Positions 43,451 through 52,359 of a DNA stretch of 64,000 nucleotides are shown piece by piece. This stretch comes from WHSW01 sp963781265 (lineage in GTDB: Bacteria; Actinomycetota; Thermoleophilia; Solirubrobacterales; 70-9). The position numbers and the translations under genes were made by a program. Under the pieces are notes generated by a model, which was given only the letters and a program-made list of their open reading frames with translations, was not told the origin of the DNA and did not search any database. Positions within the stretch are counted from its first letter, which is position 1; every line of letters starts with the position of its first letter. The stretch spans positions 1 to 64,000 of the forward strand of contig CAWAFH010000012.1 in NCBI GenBank assembly GCA_963781265.1. The letters run 5' to 3'.

Positions 43451-43475
43451 AGCCCTCCCTTGGAGGGCTTTGCGT
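43451..43475 (+). terminator. Rho-independent terminator
   Basis: AGCCCTCC, loop CTT, GGAGGGCT, then TTGCGTT: an 8-bp GC-rich stem with a T-rich tail. It lies 75 nt after the PLDc_N/SHOCT gene. Confidence 0.75.
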
Positions 43476-43541
43476 TCTCGAAGGTCGGCCGGACTGCGGC
43501 GGTTGTCCGATGCCGTCGAAGCGGCGGCCTGGCCGGAGCCC

Positions 43542-43979
43542 TCAGCCGATCCGCTCCGCCAGCTCGACGATGATCCCCTCCGGGCCGCGGACATAGCAGA
43601 GCCGATAGATGTCTTGGTAGTTCTCCACCTCGCCAACGAGCTCCCCGCCGCGCGCTCGCACGCTGGCGACGGCGGCGTCGATATCGTCGACTGCGAATGT
43701 GACATGGCGGATGCCCGGAGTGTTCGCCGGCGCGTGCCGGTCGCCGCCCCGGCCCGACGGGGCGTGAAACTTCGACAGCTCGAGCCGTCCGTGGCCATCA
43801 GGGGTCTCCAACATCGCGATCTCCGAGCGGACGCCCTCGAGACCCACCACGCGGTCCACCCAACCGCCCTCGACCGATCCCTCGCCCTGCAGCTTGAGCC
43901 CGAGCTCGACGAAGAACGCCGTCGCGGCGGCGAGGTCGTCGACCACGATGCCCACGTGATCCATGCGTTGGATCGTCAT
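43542..43979 (-). CDS. VOC-family (glyoxalase/epimerase-like) protein
   Basis: A 145-aa vicinal-oxygen-chelate protein. Metal ligands expected: His8 of MDHVGIVVDDL, Glu in DGHGRLELSKF, His in IRHVTFAVDDID and Glu in RGPEGIIVELAERIG. The layout resembles methylmalonyl-CoA epimerase-like or lactoylglutathione lyase-like members. Substrate not readable. Stands alone on the minus strand. Confidence 0.82.
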   Translation of the reverse strand: MTIQRMDHVGIVVDDLAAATAFFVELGLKLQGEGSVEGGWVDRVVGLEGVRSEIAMLETPDGHGRLELSKFHAPSGRGGDRHAPANTPGIRHVTFAVDDIDAAVASVRARGGELVGEVENYQDIYRLCYVRGPEGIIVELAERIG

Positions 43980-44040
43980 GCGATCAACCGTAGCGGGACG
44001 ACGGCCCCAGCTACGGCGTCTGCTTTTTCGTCCTCAGCGC

Positions 44041-44457
44041 CTACTTCGACAGCCCGGCGGCTTCGAGGGCCGATTGATGGTCTCCAAAGATGCGCCATCG
44101 GACGACCTTGCCGCCGCGAATCGTGAACACCATCCCGTAGGGAGGCATCTCGGCTTCGATACCGGTGCTTCGGCCCCACTGGCGCTGGTTGTGAATCAAC
44201 AGCACGACGTCGTCCCCTGCCTCCAACATGTCCGCGACCTCAAACTGAAGGTCGCTCCAAGCCGAGAGCCAGTTCCGCCAATAGGCGCGGACGCCCTCGT
44301 GGCCGTGAAAGACGCCAGCGATGTCCGGCATCGACTCCGCCAGCCCCGACGCGTCCCATTCGATCTCCGGGTCGTAGAGCTCGAACGCCCGCTCATGCTG
44401 GCGGCGCTGAAATCCCTCCGTCAGCGAGCGCACGATCTCCAGGTTCTCCTCCGACAT
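44041..44457 (-). CDS. SnoaL-like (NTF2-fold) protein 2
   Basis: A 138-aa NTF2-fold protein starting MSEENLEIVRSLTEGFQRRQ and ending SALEAAGLSK. It lies 3 nt downstream of SnoaL-like protein 3 on the same strand, so the two form a pair. Start and end DNA segments of the three SnoaL genes are nearly alike, suggesting duplication. Function unknown. Confidence 0.83.
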   Translation of the reverse strand: MSEENLEIVRSLTEGFQRRQHERAFELYDPEIEWDASGLAESMPDIAGVFHGHEGVRAYWRNWLSAWSDLQFEVADMLEAGDDVVLLIHNQRQWGRSTGIEAEMPPYGMVFTIRGGKVVRWRIFGDHQSALEAAGLSK

Positions 44458-44460
44458 CGC

Positions 44461-44862
44461 CTACTCCGACAGCCCGGCGGCTTCGAGCGCCTGGCGCAGA
44501 TCCTGCCCCCACTCGAACCGCGTAATCCTGCCCTCGCGAAACGCCCAGGTATGCGCCTCCGCCTGGATGAGTTCCACCTCGCTGCCGCGACTGCGGGTGT
44601 ACCAGCTGACGGCGGCGACCACGGCGTCCCCACAGTCGAACAGCTCGTGCAGCTCATGCCGGGAATCGCTCCAGACTTCGGAGAAACGTCGCATCGCTTG
44701 CACGACTTCGGCCGGCCCACGGCGAACACCGGGTTCGACTGCATTTGGGGGGTTGACGTATTCGATGTCCGCTGTGGCGAGTTCGAGCAGCCACTGCGGA
44801 TCTTGATCGAGCAGGCCCTCGTCGTAGATACGGCGCACCACCTCGAGATTCTCCTCCGACAT
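44461..44862 (-). CDS. SnoaL-like (NTF2-fold) protein 3
   Basis: A 133-aa NTF2-fold protein. ATG 44862 (MSEENLEVVRRIYDEG) is chosen over an upstream ATG at 44961, as that extension does not match the family. ADIEYVNPPNAVEPGVRRGP closely parallels SnoaL-like protein 1 (MEYVNPSYAVEPGTRHGR). Together with its neighbour it forms a two-gene unit. Function unknown. Confidence 0.83.
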   Translation of the reverse strand: MSEENLEVVRRIYDEGLLDQDPQWLLELATADIEYVNPPNAVEPGVRRGPAEVVQAMRRFSEVWSDSRHELHELFDCGDAVVAAVSWYTRSRGSEVELIQAEAHTWAFREGRITRFEWGQDLRQALEAAGLSE

Positions 44863-44948
44863 CGTCCCGGCAGTATCTCGCGGACAGTCGGGCTTGCACA
44901 AAGCGATGCTTTCCATCGCTCGCATGCGGACATGGATAGGGTTCGCAC

Positions 44949-45227
44949 ATGGGCGAGGCACAGGCGTTCAGCGCGCAGGAGGCGCAGGAGATCGGAGCCG
45001 CGATCGGGATCGATTGGGAGGCGGCTCCATTCGACGTCGAGCAATTCCGGATCGGGCTCGGAGTCGAGCTCGAGCATGGCCGCCGCGACAGTCGCACCAA
45101 CGTCACGGACGACGACCGCCTCACGACCGGAAAGATCGCCTGGGCGCACCTGAACGAGTTCCCGGATTACTACACCCGGCTGTCGAGGATGGAGGCCGAG
45201 GCGGAAGAGTTCTGGAACAGCGGCTAG
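44949..45227 (+). CDS. DUF5661-family protein
   Basis: A 92-aa protein matching DUF5661: FSAQEAQEIGAAIGIDWEAA, FRIGLGVELEHG and IAWAHLNEFPDYYTRLSRME. Its ATG comes 86 nt after the divergent SnoaL-like start. Function unknown; found widely in soil bacteria. Confidence 0.78.
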   Translation: MGEAQAFSAQEAQEIGAAIGIDWEAAPFDVEQFRIGLGVELEHGRRDSRTNVTDDDRLTTGKIAWAHLNEFPDYYTRLSRMEAEAEEFWNSG

Positions 45228-45443
45228 CTGCGGGCCCGATTGAACCCGGGACTCAGGCTTCGAAAGGGCTAGCCGCGATGAGCGAAGGCGTGGATCGGCC
45301 GCTGCGGCAGCCGCCCCGTCGCGAGCCCGAGCCGGTCGACGCGCGGGCGCGCCGACCGCCGGCGGTGAGCTCGAGAGGCACAGGGGCGTCCGCAGCGACC
45401 GTCGCCCGCTTCGCGACCGCCTCCAGGAGGGCGGCCGTCGCGC

Positions 45444-45839
45444 TTACTTGGCGCGCGCCCGGGTCGTCGTGCGCTTGGCCGTTGATCGAGCTGGGGCCTT
45501 GCGCGGTGCGCGAGCGCGGCTCGAACTCTTGGCCTTCGGGGCAGGCGCCACCCGCTTCTGAGCCTTTTCAATGTCGCGCTGCAGGGCCTTGCCAAGCTTT
45601 CCGCTGTCGCGCCGTGCGCCCTTGACGAACTTCTGGACGTCCTTGTAGAGGTCTCGCGCGCCGGTACTCACGTCCTTGCTGACGTCGTTACGGAGCGCGG
45701 CAAGGGCTTCCTGGGCCGCGTCCAGGGCCTTGTTGAGGCGCGCGACCGCGGCCGGTTCGCGGGTGGCCGGGCGCTTGCGAGCGGTCTTACCGCCTCCGGT
45801 CTTACCGCCGCGGGATGCGGGCTTCTTGGTGGCGGGCAT
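45444..45839 (-). CDS. Histone H1-like, lysine/alanine-rich nucleoid protein
   Basis: A 131-aa basic protein with a Lys/Arg/Gly-rich head (residues 1-27), a central amphipathic helical part (about 30-90, LNKALDAAQEALAALRNDVS) and a Lys/Arg/Ala/Pro tail (90-131). The build resembles eukaryotic H1 tails and bacterial HC1/HU-tail proteins, so DNA compaction is likely. The 216-bp gap beside it holds only a low-complexity open frame that I do not accept. Exact family uncertain. Confidence 0.7.
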   Translation of the reverse strand: MPATKKPASRGGKTGGGKTARKRPATREPAAVARLNKALDAAQEALAALRNDVSKDVSTGARDLYKDVQKFVKGARRDSGKLGKALQRDIEKAQKRVAPAPKAKSSSRARAPRKAPARSTAKRTTTRARAK

Positions 45840-45941
45840 GGTGACTCTTCCTCTCCTCGGTGAACACTCCTGCGCGAGCCTATCGGACGCGGTAGGGGCG
45901 GCTCACCCGGGGGTGTGCGGAGAAAGCTGAACCGGTGGCGC

Positions 45942-46556
45942 TCAGCGCTCCTTCATCACCGCGTAGATGACGCGCTCGGCCACCTCCACCTCGGTCTCGC
46001 CGAGCCGGGCGACCAGCCGGTAGAGCTCGCGCTTGGCGATCCGGTCGCGCTGGTCGCGGTTCTCGAGCAGCGCTGCCATGCCCTGGTAATAGACCCGCTC
46101 GAGCCCCCGCTCGGTCCGGATCGCAGCGTTCGCGGACCCGGCCGCCGCATCGGGGTCGGCGGTCAGGCGGCCGACGGCCTCGGCGACCTCGCGCAGGGAG
46201 TCCCTGAGCAGGCTCACCATCTCGCCGATCGTCGCGTCGGGCGCCACGCCCATCGCCTCCGCCTCGTTGACGAGGTCGCGGCTGCGGTTGAGCAGCAAGT
46301 CGATTCCCTGTGAGAGGGCGAACAGGTCCTCGGGCTCGATCGGCGTCACGAACGACTCGGTCACGGAGCTCAGGACCTCCTGCTTGGCCACGTCGCCGGC
46401 GTGTTCGGCGGCGCGAACGGCGGCGGCCGCAGACGCGTCGCCGCCGGCCCAGAGCGTGAGCGCATCGAGCCCGTGCAGCGTCGCGTCGATCTGGCGTCCG
46501 AGCAGCCCGAGGACGTCGGAGTCGTCCGGTACGAACCAATGGTGTTTGCGACTCAT
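45942..46556 (-). CDS. DUF47/PhoU-like phosphate transport accessory protein
   Basis: A 204-aa alpha-helical protein of the DUF47 group (PhoU-related). FVTPIEPEDLFALSQGIDLL is the recognisable metal-binding-type segment. ATG 46556 is preceded by the pit gene with only 11 nt between, the classic pairing in which DUF47 modulates PiT transport. Confidence 0.87.
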   Translation of the reverse strand: MSRKHHWFVPDDSDVLGLLGRQIDATLHGLDALTLWAGGDASAAAAVRAAEHAGDVAKQEVLSSVTESFVTPIEPEDLFALSQGIDLLLNRSRDLVNEAEAMGVAPDATIGEMVSLLRDSLREVAEAVGRLTADPDAAAGSANAAIRTERGLERVYYQGMAALLENRDQRDRIAKRELYRLVARLGETEVEVAERVIYAVMKER

Positions 46557-46567
46557 ATGTGCCCCAT

Positions 46568-47578
46568 TCAGCTCAGCAGCGCGAGCAACTCGAAGATCCC
46601 GCCCGCGAGGACCGCGGTGATCGGCATCGTGATCAACCAAGCGGCGCCGATCTGACGGACTATGGCCCAATGGACGTGATGCCAGCGGCGACGTCCGCCG
46701 CCGACTCCGACCACGGCCGAGGCGACGACCTGGCTGGTCGACGTTGGGGCACCCAGCAACGAGGCGCCGAAGATCACCCCGGCCGACGAGGATTCGGTCG
46801 CGAGCCCGTCGATTGCCTTGACCCGGTAGATGCGCCGGCCCACGGTGTGGATGATCCGCCATCCGCCGAGGGCGGTGCCGAGCGTCAGCGCGAGCGAGCA
46901 CGCGACCGTCGCCCAGAGGGGGGCGTTGAGCGAGTCGATCTCGCCGCCCGCCAGCAGCAGCGCAGCCACCACGCCGACGGCCTTCTGCGCGTCGTTGGCG
47001 CCATGGCTGAAGGCCAAGGCCGCCGAGGTCACCCACTGGGCGCCGTTGACAGGGCCCCTGATCCTCATGGTCGCGCGACGCGCGAGCCGGCGCAGCGTCC
47101 GGATCACGATCACGGCCGCGAGTCCGCCGAGCACCGGCGAGATCGCCAGCGCGACCAGGGTGCCCACCACGCCGACCGGGTGCAGCCCGTCGAAGCCTCC
47201 CCAGAGTACGGCGTCGGCGCCGCCCTCGGCCAACGCAGCACCGACCAGCCCGCCGACCAGTGCGTGTCCCGAGGAGGACGGCAGGCCGAAACGCCAGGTG
47301 ATCAGATTCCACGTTACCGCGGCGGCCAGGCCCGCGCCGATCACCGCGGTCGCCTCGGTGGGCGAGACGGTGACGATCCCGCCGATCGTGTCGGCGACCG
47401 CCGCGCCGACGAACAGCGGACCGAGCAGGTTGAAGAAGGTTGCCAGCAGGATCGCCTGCTTGGGCCGCGCGGCGCGGGTGGCGACGAGAGCCGCGATCGC
47501 GTTGGCCGCATCGTGAAGCCCGTTGGTCACCGAAAAGGCGAGCGCGAGTATCACCGCCAGCGCGAGCCCCAAGTCCAT
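46568..47578 (-). CDS. pit: PiT-family inorganic phosphate transporter
   Basis: A 336-aa membrane protein carrying both PiT signatures: GLHDAANAIAALVATRAARP near the start and SHGANDAQKAVGVVAALLLA in the second half, plus GLPSSSGHALVGGLVGAA and GAPTSTSQVVASAVVG. It moves metal-phosphate with protons or sodium. It precedes the DUF47 gene; a 14-bp palindrome lies 17 nt before its start. Confidence 0.92.
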   Translation of the reverse strand: MDLGLALAVILALAFSVTNGLHDAANAIAALVATRAARPKQAILLATFFNLLGPLFVGAAVADTIGGIVTVSPTEATAVIGAGLAAAVTWNLITWRFGLPSSSGHALVGGLVGAALAEGGADAVLWGGFDGLHPVGVVGTLVALAISPVLGGLAAVIVIRTLRRLARRATMRIRGPVNGAQWVTSAALAFSHGANDAQKAVGVVAALLLAGGEIDSLNAPLWATVACSLALTLGTALGGWRIIHTVGRRIYRVKAIDGLATESSSAGVIFGASLLGAPTSTSQVVASAVVGVGGGRRRWHHVHWAIVRQIGAAWLITMPITAVLAGGIFELLALLS

Positions 47579-47594
47579 CGCCCGACTCTAGTTC

Positions 47595-47608
47595 GGTCCG
47601 ATCGGACC
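47595..47608. promoter_or_regulatory. 14-bp palindrome between pit and the gene at 47659
   Basis: GGTCCGATCGGACC is self-complementary across 14 bases, in the 80-bp gap between divergent genes. A regulator binding site is plausible; nothing in the sequence names the regulator. Confidence 0.35.
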
Positions 47609-47658
47609 CGCTCGGGGCGAGGCGGCCGGGCCGAGGACGAACTACCCTGGATGGCCGG

Positions 47659-48429
47659 TTGGCCTCCTCCTCCTCGAACCTCGACCTCGCGATCAATGCA
47701 CTGGGTTTGATCCGCACAGCCCAGCACGCAGTCGACGCGGCGCTGCGTCTGCCCAGCGGAGACCGGGCCGAGGTCGCCGGGCAGGTCGAGGCGGTGCGGC
47801 GCAGCGTCGACGAGGTCGCCTCGTCGCTCCCTGCCGCGATTCCCGGAGGTCAGTCGCTCGTCAGCGCCGGACAGGCGCTCGGCGGCGGGCTCGCGTCCCG
47901 CCCGGAACTGCGTGCGGTGGGCGCAATGATCAGCTTCTTCGCCGACCAGGGTTCCCATGCGCTGGGCGCGCTCTCCGGTGCCGCCGCCTCACTGGGCGGC
48001 GAGCGGGATCGCTCCCTCGTCCTCTCCGAGCGGATCACGGACCGGCTCGCCGAGGTCGGGGTGGCGACCAGGGGCGAGTTGGCGCGAGAGCTGGAGGTCG
48101 ACCCGGACTCGGCCGAGCTCCGCGACGCGCTCGAACGCACGCTCGGCACGGGGCATGCTGAGTGGTATGGCAGCGGCACCTACGGCCTGCCGCGCGCCCG
48201 GCTGGAGACGATGATCGCCCGCGCGAGGGCGGTCTCCGAGGATGCGGCGATCGAGGACCAGGAGGTACCGACACCGCCCCCGCCGGAGGCGCCTACGGCT
48301 TCCTTCGACAGCCTCGACGCAGCGGTCGGAGAGCTGAGGTCGTCGGTCGACGAGCTGCGGGCCGCGGTCGCCGGCCGGGGCGGCGGCGGCGCGGCGCCCT
48401 CGACCGGCCCGCCGGCCGGCTCCGGCTGA
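47659..48429 (+). CDS. Unknown protein with winged-helix-like segment
   Basis: A 256-aa soluble protein. TTG 47659 is taken as start; no ATG fits. The first half is helical (IRTAQHAVDAALRLPSGDRA). The segment RLAEVGVATRGELARELEVD up to RARLETMIARA resembles a winged helix. The tail is Pro/Ala/Gly-rich after a short coiled coil (AVGELRSSVDELRAAVAG). Convergence with no neighbour; function unknown. Confidence 0.6.
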   Translation: MASSSSNLDLAINALGLIRTAQHAVDAALRLPSGDRAEVAGQVEAVRRSVDEVASSLPAAIPGGQSLVSAGQALGGGLASRPELRAVGAMISFFADQGSHALGALSGAAASLGGERDRSLVLSERITDRLAEVGVATRGELARELEVDPDSAELRDALERTLGTGHAEWYGSGTYGLPRARLETMIARARAVSEDAAIEDQEVPTPPPPEAPTASFDSLDAAVGELRSSVDELRAAVAGRGGGGAAPSTGPPAGSG

Positions 48430-48512
48430 AGCGGCGCAGCCGAGAGCTCGCGGGCGGGCCGATCGCTCGGTAACCGAGAAAGGACGGGCGTTCCGGGATA
48501 GCCTGAGTTCGA

Positions 48513-50051
48513 ATGCGTCTGCGCCTGGCTGAGTTGATCGCGGCCCTGTCGTTGGCCACCGATCTCGGGCTCGGTATGCCGCAGGAGCACGTCCTGCGCC
48601 AGTGCCGGATCGCCCTCGGACTGGCCGATCGCGTCGGCGTCGACGACGCCGAGCGCGCCGCCGTCTATTACACGGCGATGCTGGCGTGGGTGGGGTGCAC
48701 GGCCGACTCCCACGAGCTGGCGGCGCAGTTCGGTGACGAGATCGCGTTTCGCGCTGCGGCGCACGAGGTCGATCTCGCCGGCCTGCCGATGATGGGTTTC
48801 CTGCTCGGCCGGGCCGGGACCGGGCAGCCGCCGCTGACGCGTGCGCGGATGGCGGCGCAGGTGGCGGCGACGCGCGGGCGCGCGGCGGCCGAGGCGATGA
48901 CGGCGCATTGTCACGTCGCCTCCCAGGTTGCGCGGCGCCTCGGGCTGGGCCCCGAGGTTCAGGATCCGCTGCTGCACGTCTTCGCGCGTTGGGACGGCAA
49001 GGGGGTACCGGCCGGGACCGGCCGCGAGGAGCTGCCGCTCGCGATCCGGCTGGTCCAGATCGCCGCGATCGCCGAGGTCCATCACCGCAGCGGCGGCGTC
49101 GACGGCGCGGTGGCGGTCGCGCGCGAGCGTTCCGGCAGCCAGTTCGACCCCCGCCTGGTCGAGGCGTTCGCCGACTCCGCCACCGACCTCCTCGACGGGC
49201 TCGCCGAGGAGTCGAGCTGGGACGCGGTGATCGCAGCCGAGCCGGGCCTGGCCAAGCCACTGGTCGGCGAACAGCTCGACACCGCCCTCGAGACGCTCGC
49301 CGACTTCGGCGATCTGAAGTCGCCCTGGTTCACCGGTCACTCGCGCGGCGTCGCGCGGCTGGCGGTCGCCGCCGCGCAGGAGAGCGGCCTGTCCGACGAG
49401 GCGGTCACGGAGCTGGGCCGGGCGGCGCTGGTTCACGACATCGGGCGCACCGGGGTGCCGAACACGATCTGGGACAAGCCGGGACCGCTGACCGACGCCG
49501 AGTGGGAGCGCGTGCGCCTGCACCCCTACTACGCGGAACGCATGCTCGCCCGCCCGGAGGCCCTCGCTCGCCTCGGGGCGATCGCCGCCTGCCACCACGA
49601 GCGCCTCGACGGCTCCGGCTACCACCGCTCGCTGCCGGGGTCCGCGCTCTCGCCCTCCGCGCGGATCCTCGCCGCGGCCGACGCCTACCACGCGATGACG
49701 GCGGCCCGGCCGCACCGCGCCGCGCTCGAACCGGAGCAGGCGGCGGCCACGCTTCGCGGTGAGGTTCGCGCCGGGCGGATCGACGGCGATGCGGCCGAGG
49801 ACGTCCTCACCGCGGCCGGCCACCGTCGCGCCGGCGCTCGCGAGCGCGCCCGCCCCGCCGGCCTCACCGCTCGCGAGCTCGAGGTGCTGCTGCTCGTCGC
49901 TCGCGGGGCCTCGAGCCGCGATGTCGCGCAGGAGCTGACGATCACCGAGAAGACCGCGCGCAACCACATCGAGCACATCTACGCCAAGCTCGACGTCTCC
50001 ACCCGTGCCGAGGCATCGCTCTATGCGATGCGTCACGGACTCGTCGACTGA
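48513..50051 (+). CDS. HD-GYP domain protein with C-terminal LuxR-type helix-turn-helix
   Basis: A 512-aa fusion. An N-terminal HD-like region (to about 260) has VYYTAMLAWVGCTADSH and a partly degenerate metal site (ARWDGKGVPAGTG). The HD-GYP part (270-420) shows ALVHDIGRTGVPNTIWDK, HPYYAERML and CHHERLDGSGYHR. The C-terminal LuxR HTH (450-512) is LTARELEVLLLVARGASSRD, then VAQELTITEKTARNHIEHIY. It probably links a phosphodiesterase-type sensor to transcription; cyclic-di-GMP is the usual HD-GYP ligand, but here inferred. Confidence 0.87.
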   Translation: MRLRLAELIAALSLATDLGLGMPQEHVLRQCRIALGLADRVGVDDAERAAVYYTAMLAWVGCTADSHELAAQFGDEIAFRAAAHEVDLAGLPMMGFLLGRAGTGQPPLTRARMAAQVAATRGRAAAEAMTAHCHVASQVARRLGLGPEVQDPLLHVFARWDGKGVPAGTGREELPLAIRLVQIAAIAEVHHRSGGVDGAVAVARERSGSQFDPRLVEAFADSATDLLDGLAEESSWDAVIAAEPGLAKPLVGEQLDTALETLADFGDLKSPWFTGHSRGVARLAVAAAQESGLSDEAVTELGRAALVHDIGRTGVPNTIWDKPGPLTDAEWERVRLHPYYAERMLARPEALARLGAIAACHHERLDGSGYHRSLPGSALSPSARILAAADAYHAMTAARPHRAALEPEQAAATLRGEVRAGRIDGDAAEDVLTAAGHRRAGARERARPAGLTARELEVLLLVARGASSRDVAQELTITEKTARNHIEHIYAKLDVSTRAEASLYAMRHGLVD

Positions 50052-50145
50052 CCCTCCCCAAGTTGAGGCGAACGCCCCATGACAGGGCTCCGGCCGCGGC
50101 CTACGGTCGGCCGTGTTGCTTCTCAAACCCAAGGAGGGCGGACCA

Positions 50146-52350
50146 ATGCGATCGATACTCAAGCGGCTTCCGCGCCGACACAGCACCATCGTCGCGCCCA
50201 GGTCGGCTGACATGATGAGCGCCCTCGGCCCAATTGGCCGCCTCGGCCGGCTGTCGGCGAAGCATCGCGGACGGGTCTTCGTCGCATGGGCGCTGATCGC
50301 CGTCGGTCTCGGCATCCTCGCCCCGCGCGTGGAGACGGCACTGTCGGGCGCCGGCTGGCAGGCGAACGGCTCGCAGTCAGTCGAAGCGCGCGAGCAGATC
50401 GATCGCAACTTCGCCGGCGCCGGCAGCTACGGGCTGCAGGTGGCCATCCACTCGCGGGACTTGGTGGCGACCGCGCCCGAGTTTCGGGAAACGGTGGCCC
50501 GTTCGCAGCGGGTTCTGCGGCACGATCCCGCCGTGGGTCGGGTCTCGGCGCCGCAGCCGGGCCTCTCGATCTCGCCCGACGGCCATACGGCCGTGATCCG
50601 GGCCGGCGCGGCCGCCGATCCGAACGCGATGGTCGACGCCGCCGATCGCCTGAAGGCCAAGCTCGCGGACGCCGGCAGCCCCGGAGTCGCCGTCAACCTG
50701 ACGGGCGCCTCGGCGATGTGGTCGGACTTCAACCAGGCGAACCGCGAGGCGATGCTCAAGTCGGAGCTCATCTCCTGGCCGGTCACCATGGCGATCCTGG
50801 TGCTGGCCTTCGGCTCGCTGGTGGCAGCGGGTCTGCCGCTGATGCTCACCATCCTGGGCCTGATCGCCTCCGCAGGGCTGCTCTTCCTCGGAACGCTGAT
50901 CTCGCCGATCTCGATCTGGGCGATGAACTTCGCGCTGATGTTCGCCCTCGCGCTGGGCATCGACTACGCCCTCTTCATCGTCAGCCGATTCCGTGGCGCC
51001 TACTTCGGCCAGCGGCTCAGTCCCGTCGAGGCGGTGGCGACCACGATGGACACGGCAGGCAAGGCCGTCCTCTTCTCGGGACTGACCGTGCTGGTCTCGC
51101 TCTCGGCGGTGATGCTGGTGCCGAGCCCCGCCTTCCGCTCGACGTCCCTGGGCATCATCGTCGCGGTTCTCTTCGTGCTGGCCGCGACGCTGACGCTGCT
51201 GCCCGCGGTGCTCGCCAAGCTCGGACCCCGGGTCGACCGTCTGTCGCTTCCCTGGATGAAGAGCGGCGAGCGTCGCTCTCTGCGCTCCGCCCGCTGGGGC
51301 GAGTTGCTCTGGCGGCGGCCGTACGTGTTCGGCGGCCTCGCCCTGGCGGTGCTGCTGGCGCTGGCCCTGCCGCTGCTCTCGATGCGCACCGCGATGCCCT
51401 CGATCAAGGTGGTGCCGCCCGACGATGAGTCCCGGCAGGGCTATGAGCAGATCCAGGCCGGCTTCGGGCCGGGCGCGCCGGGCGTCCTCCAGATCGTCGT
51501 CCCGGCGTCGGAGCGCCAACGGGCCGTGACCGCAGTGCAGGCCGACCCGGGCATCGCGCAGTCGCCGCCGCCCCAGCCGGGTGGGGGTGGCCAGGTGCTG
51601 ATCGAGGCGGTGCCGACCAGCGATCCCTCCAGCCCTCAGCTGGGAGCGACGATCGACCGCCTGCGCTCGGACCTTCCCCCCGGCGCCCTGGTCGGGGGCC
51701 CCGCGGCAGAGAACCACGATCTCGAGGCCGCGCTGGCGGCCAAGACACCCCTGGTCATCGGGGTCGTCCTGGCGCTCGGGTTCCTGGTGCTGCTCCTTGC
51801 ACTCCAGGCTCCTGTGGCCGCCGCGATCGGCGTGGTCACCAACCTGCTCGCCACCGGCGCCGCCTTCGGGGTCGCCAAGTGGATCTTCCAGGACGGCCAT
51901 CTTGCGGGATTGCTCGGCTTCGAGCCGCAGGGCTTCGTCGATGCCTGGGCGCCGGTGTTCTTCTTCGCGATGATCTTCGCCATCTCGATGGACTACACGG
52001 TCTTCCTGCTCTCCTCCGCCAAGGAGCGTTGGGACGCCGAGGGCGACGCCCGCAAGGCGGTGGTCGGCGGCCTTGCCGACTCCGGGCGGGTGATCCTCGC
52101 GGCAGGCGCGGTCATGGTGGCCGTCTTCTTCACCTTCGCCCTCTCCGGGCCGCTGCCGCCCAAGGAGATGGGCGTCGTCCTCGGGATCGCCGTGCTGCTG
52201 GATGCCTTCGTGGTGCGGCTGCTGCTGATGCCTGTGCTGCTTCGGCTCGCGGGCCCCGCCGCCTGGTATCGGCCGCGCTGGCTCGGTCGCATCCTGCCGG
52301 ACGTGCGCGTCGGCCACGGCGACCCGACCCCGGCTCGGAGCTCGGCTTGA
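50146..52350 (+). CDS. MMPL-family RND transporter
   Basis: A 734-aa membrane protein with about 12 helices in two halves, each with a large extracytoplasmic loop. Motifs: GIDYALFIVSRFRGAY (first half) and SMDYTVFLLSSAKERW (second half), the proton-relay helices of MMPL proteins. Exports lipids or hydrophobic compounds. ATG 50146 has an AAGGAGGG site 9 nt before it; an upstream GTG at 50113 is less likely. No dedicated partner nearby; substrate unknown. Confidence 0.92.
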   Translation: MRSILKRLPRRHSTIVAPRSADMMSALGPIGRLGRLSAKHRGRVFVAWALIAVGLGILAPRVETALSGAGWQANGSQSVEAREQIDRNFAGAGSYGLQVAIHSRDLVATAPEFRETVARSQRVLRHDPAVGRVSAPQPGLSISPDGHTAVIRAGAAADPNAMVDAADRLKAKLADAGSPGVAVNLTGASAMWSDFNQANREAMLKSELISWPVTMAILVLAFGSLVAAGLPLMLTILGLIASAGLLFLGTLISPISIWAMNFALMFALALGIDYALFIVSRFRGAYFGQRLSPVEAVATTMDTAGKAVLFSGLTVLVSLSAVMLVPSPAFRSTSLGIIVAVLFVLAATLTLLPAVLAKLGPRVDRLSLPWMKSGERRSLRSARWGELLWRRPYVFGGLALAVLLALALPLLSMRTAMPSIKVVPPDDESRQGYEQIQAGFGPGAPGVLQIVVPASERQRAVTAVQADPGIAQSPPPQPGGGGQVLIEAVPTSDPSSPQLGATIDRLRSDLPPGALVGGPAAENHDLEAALAAKTPLVIGVVLALGFLVLLLALQAPVAAAIGVVTNLLATGAAFGVAKWIFQDGHLAGLLGFEPQGFVDAWAPVFFFAMIFAISMDYTVFLLSSAKERWDAEGDARKAVVGGLADSGRVILAAGAVMVAVFFTFALSGPLPPKEMGVVLGIAVLLDAFVVRLLLMPVLLRLAGPAAWYRPRWLGRILPDVRVGHGDPTPARSSA

Positions 52351-52359
52351 AGTCGGGCG

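Noticed and set aside
45278..45625. Arg/Pro-rich plus-strand frame in the gap before the histone-like gene
   Set aside because: Low-complexity composition and it runs antisense through the histone-like gene; not a credible protein.
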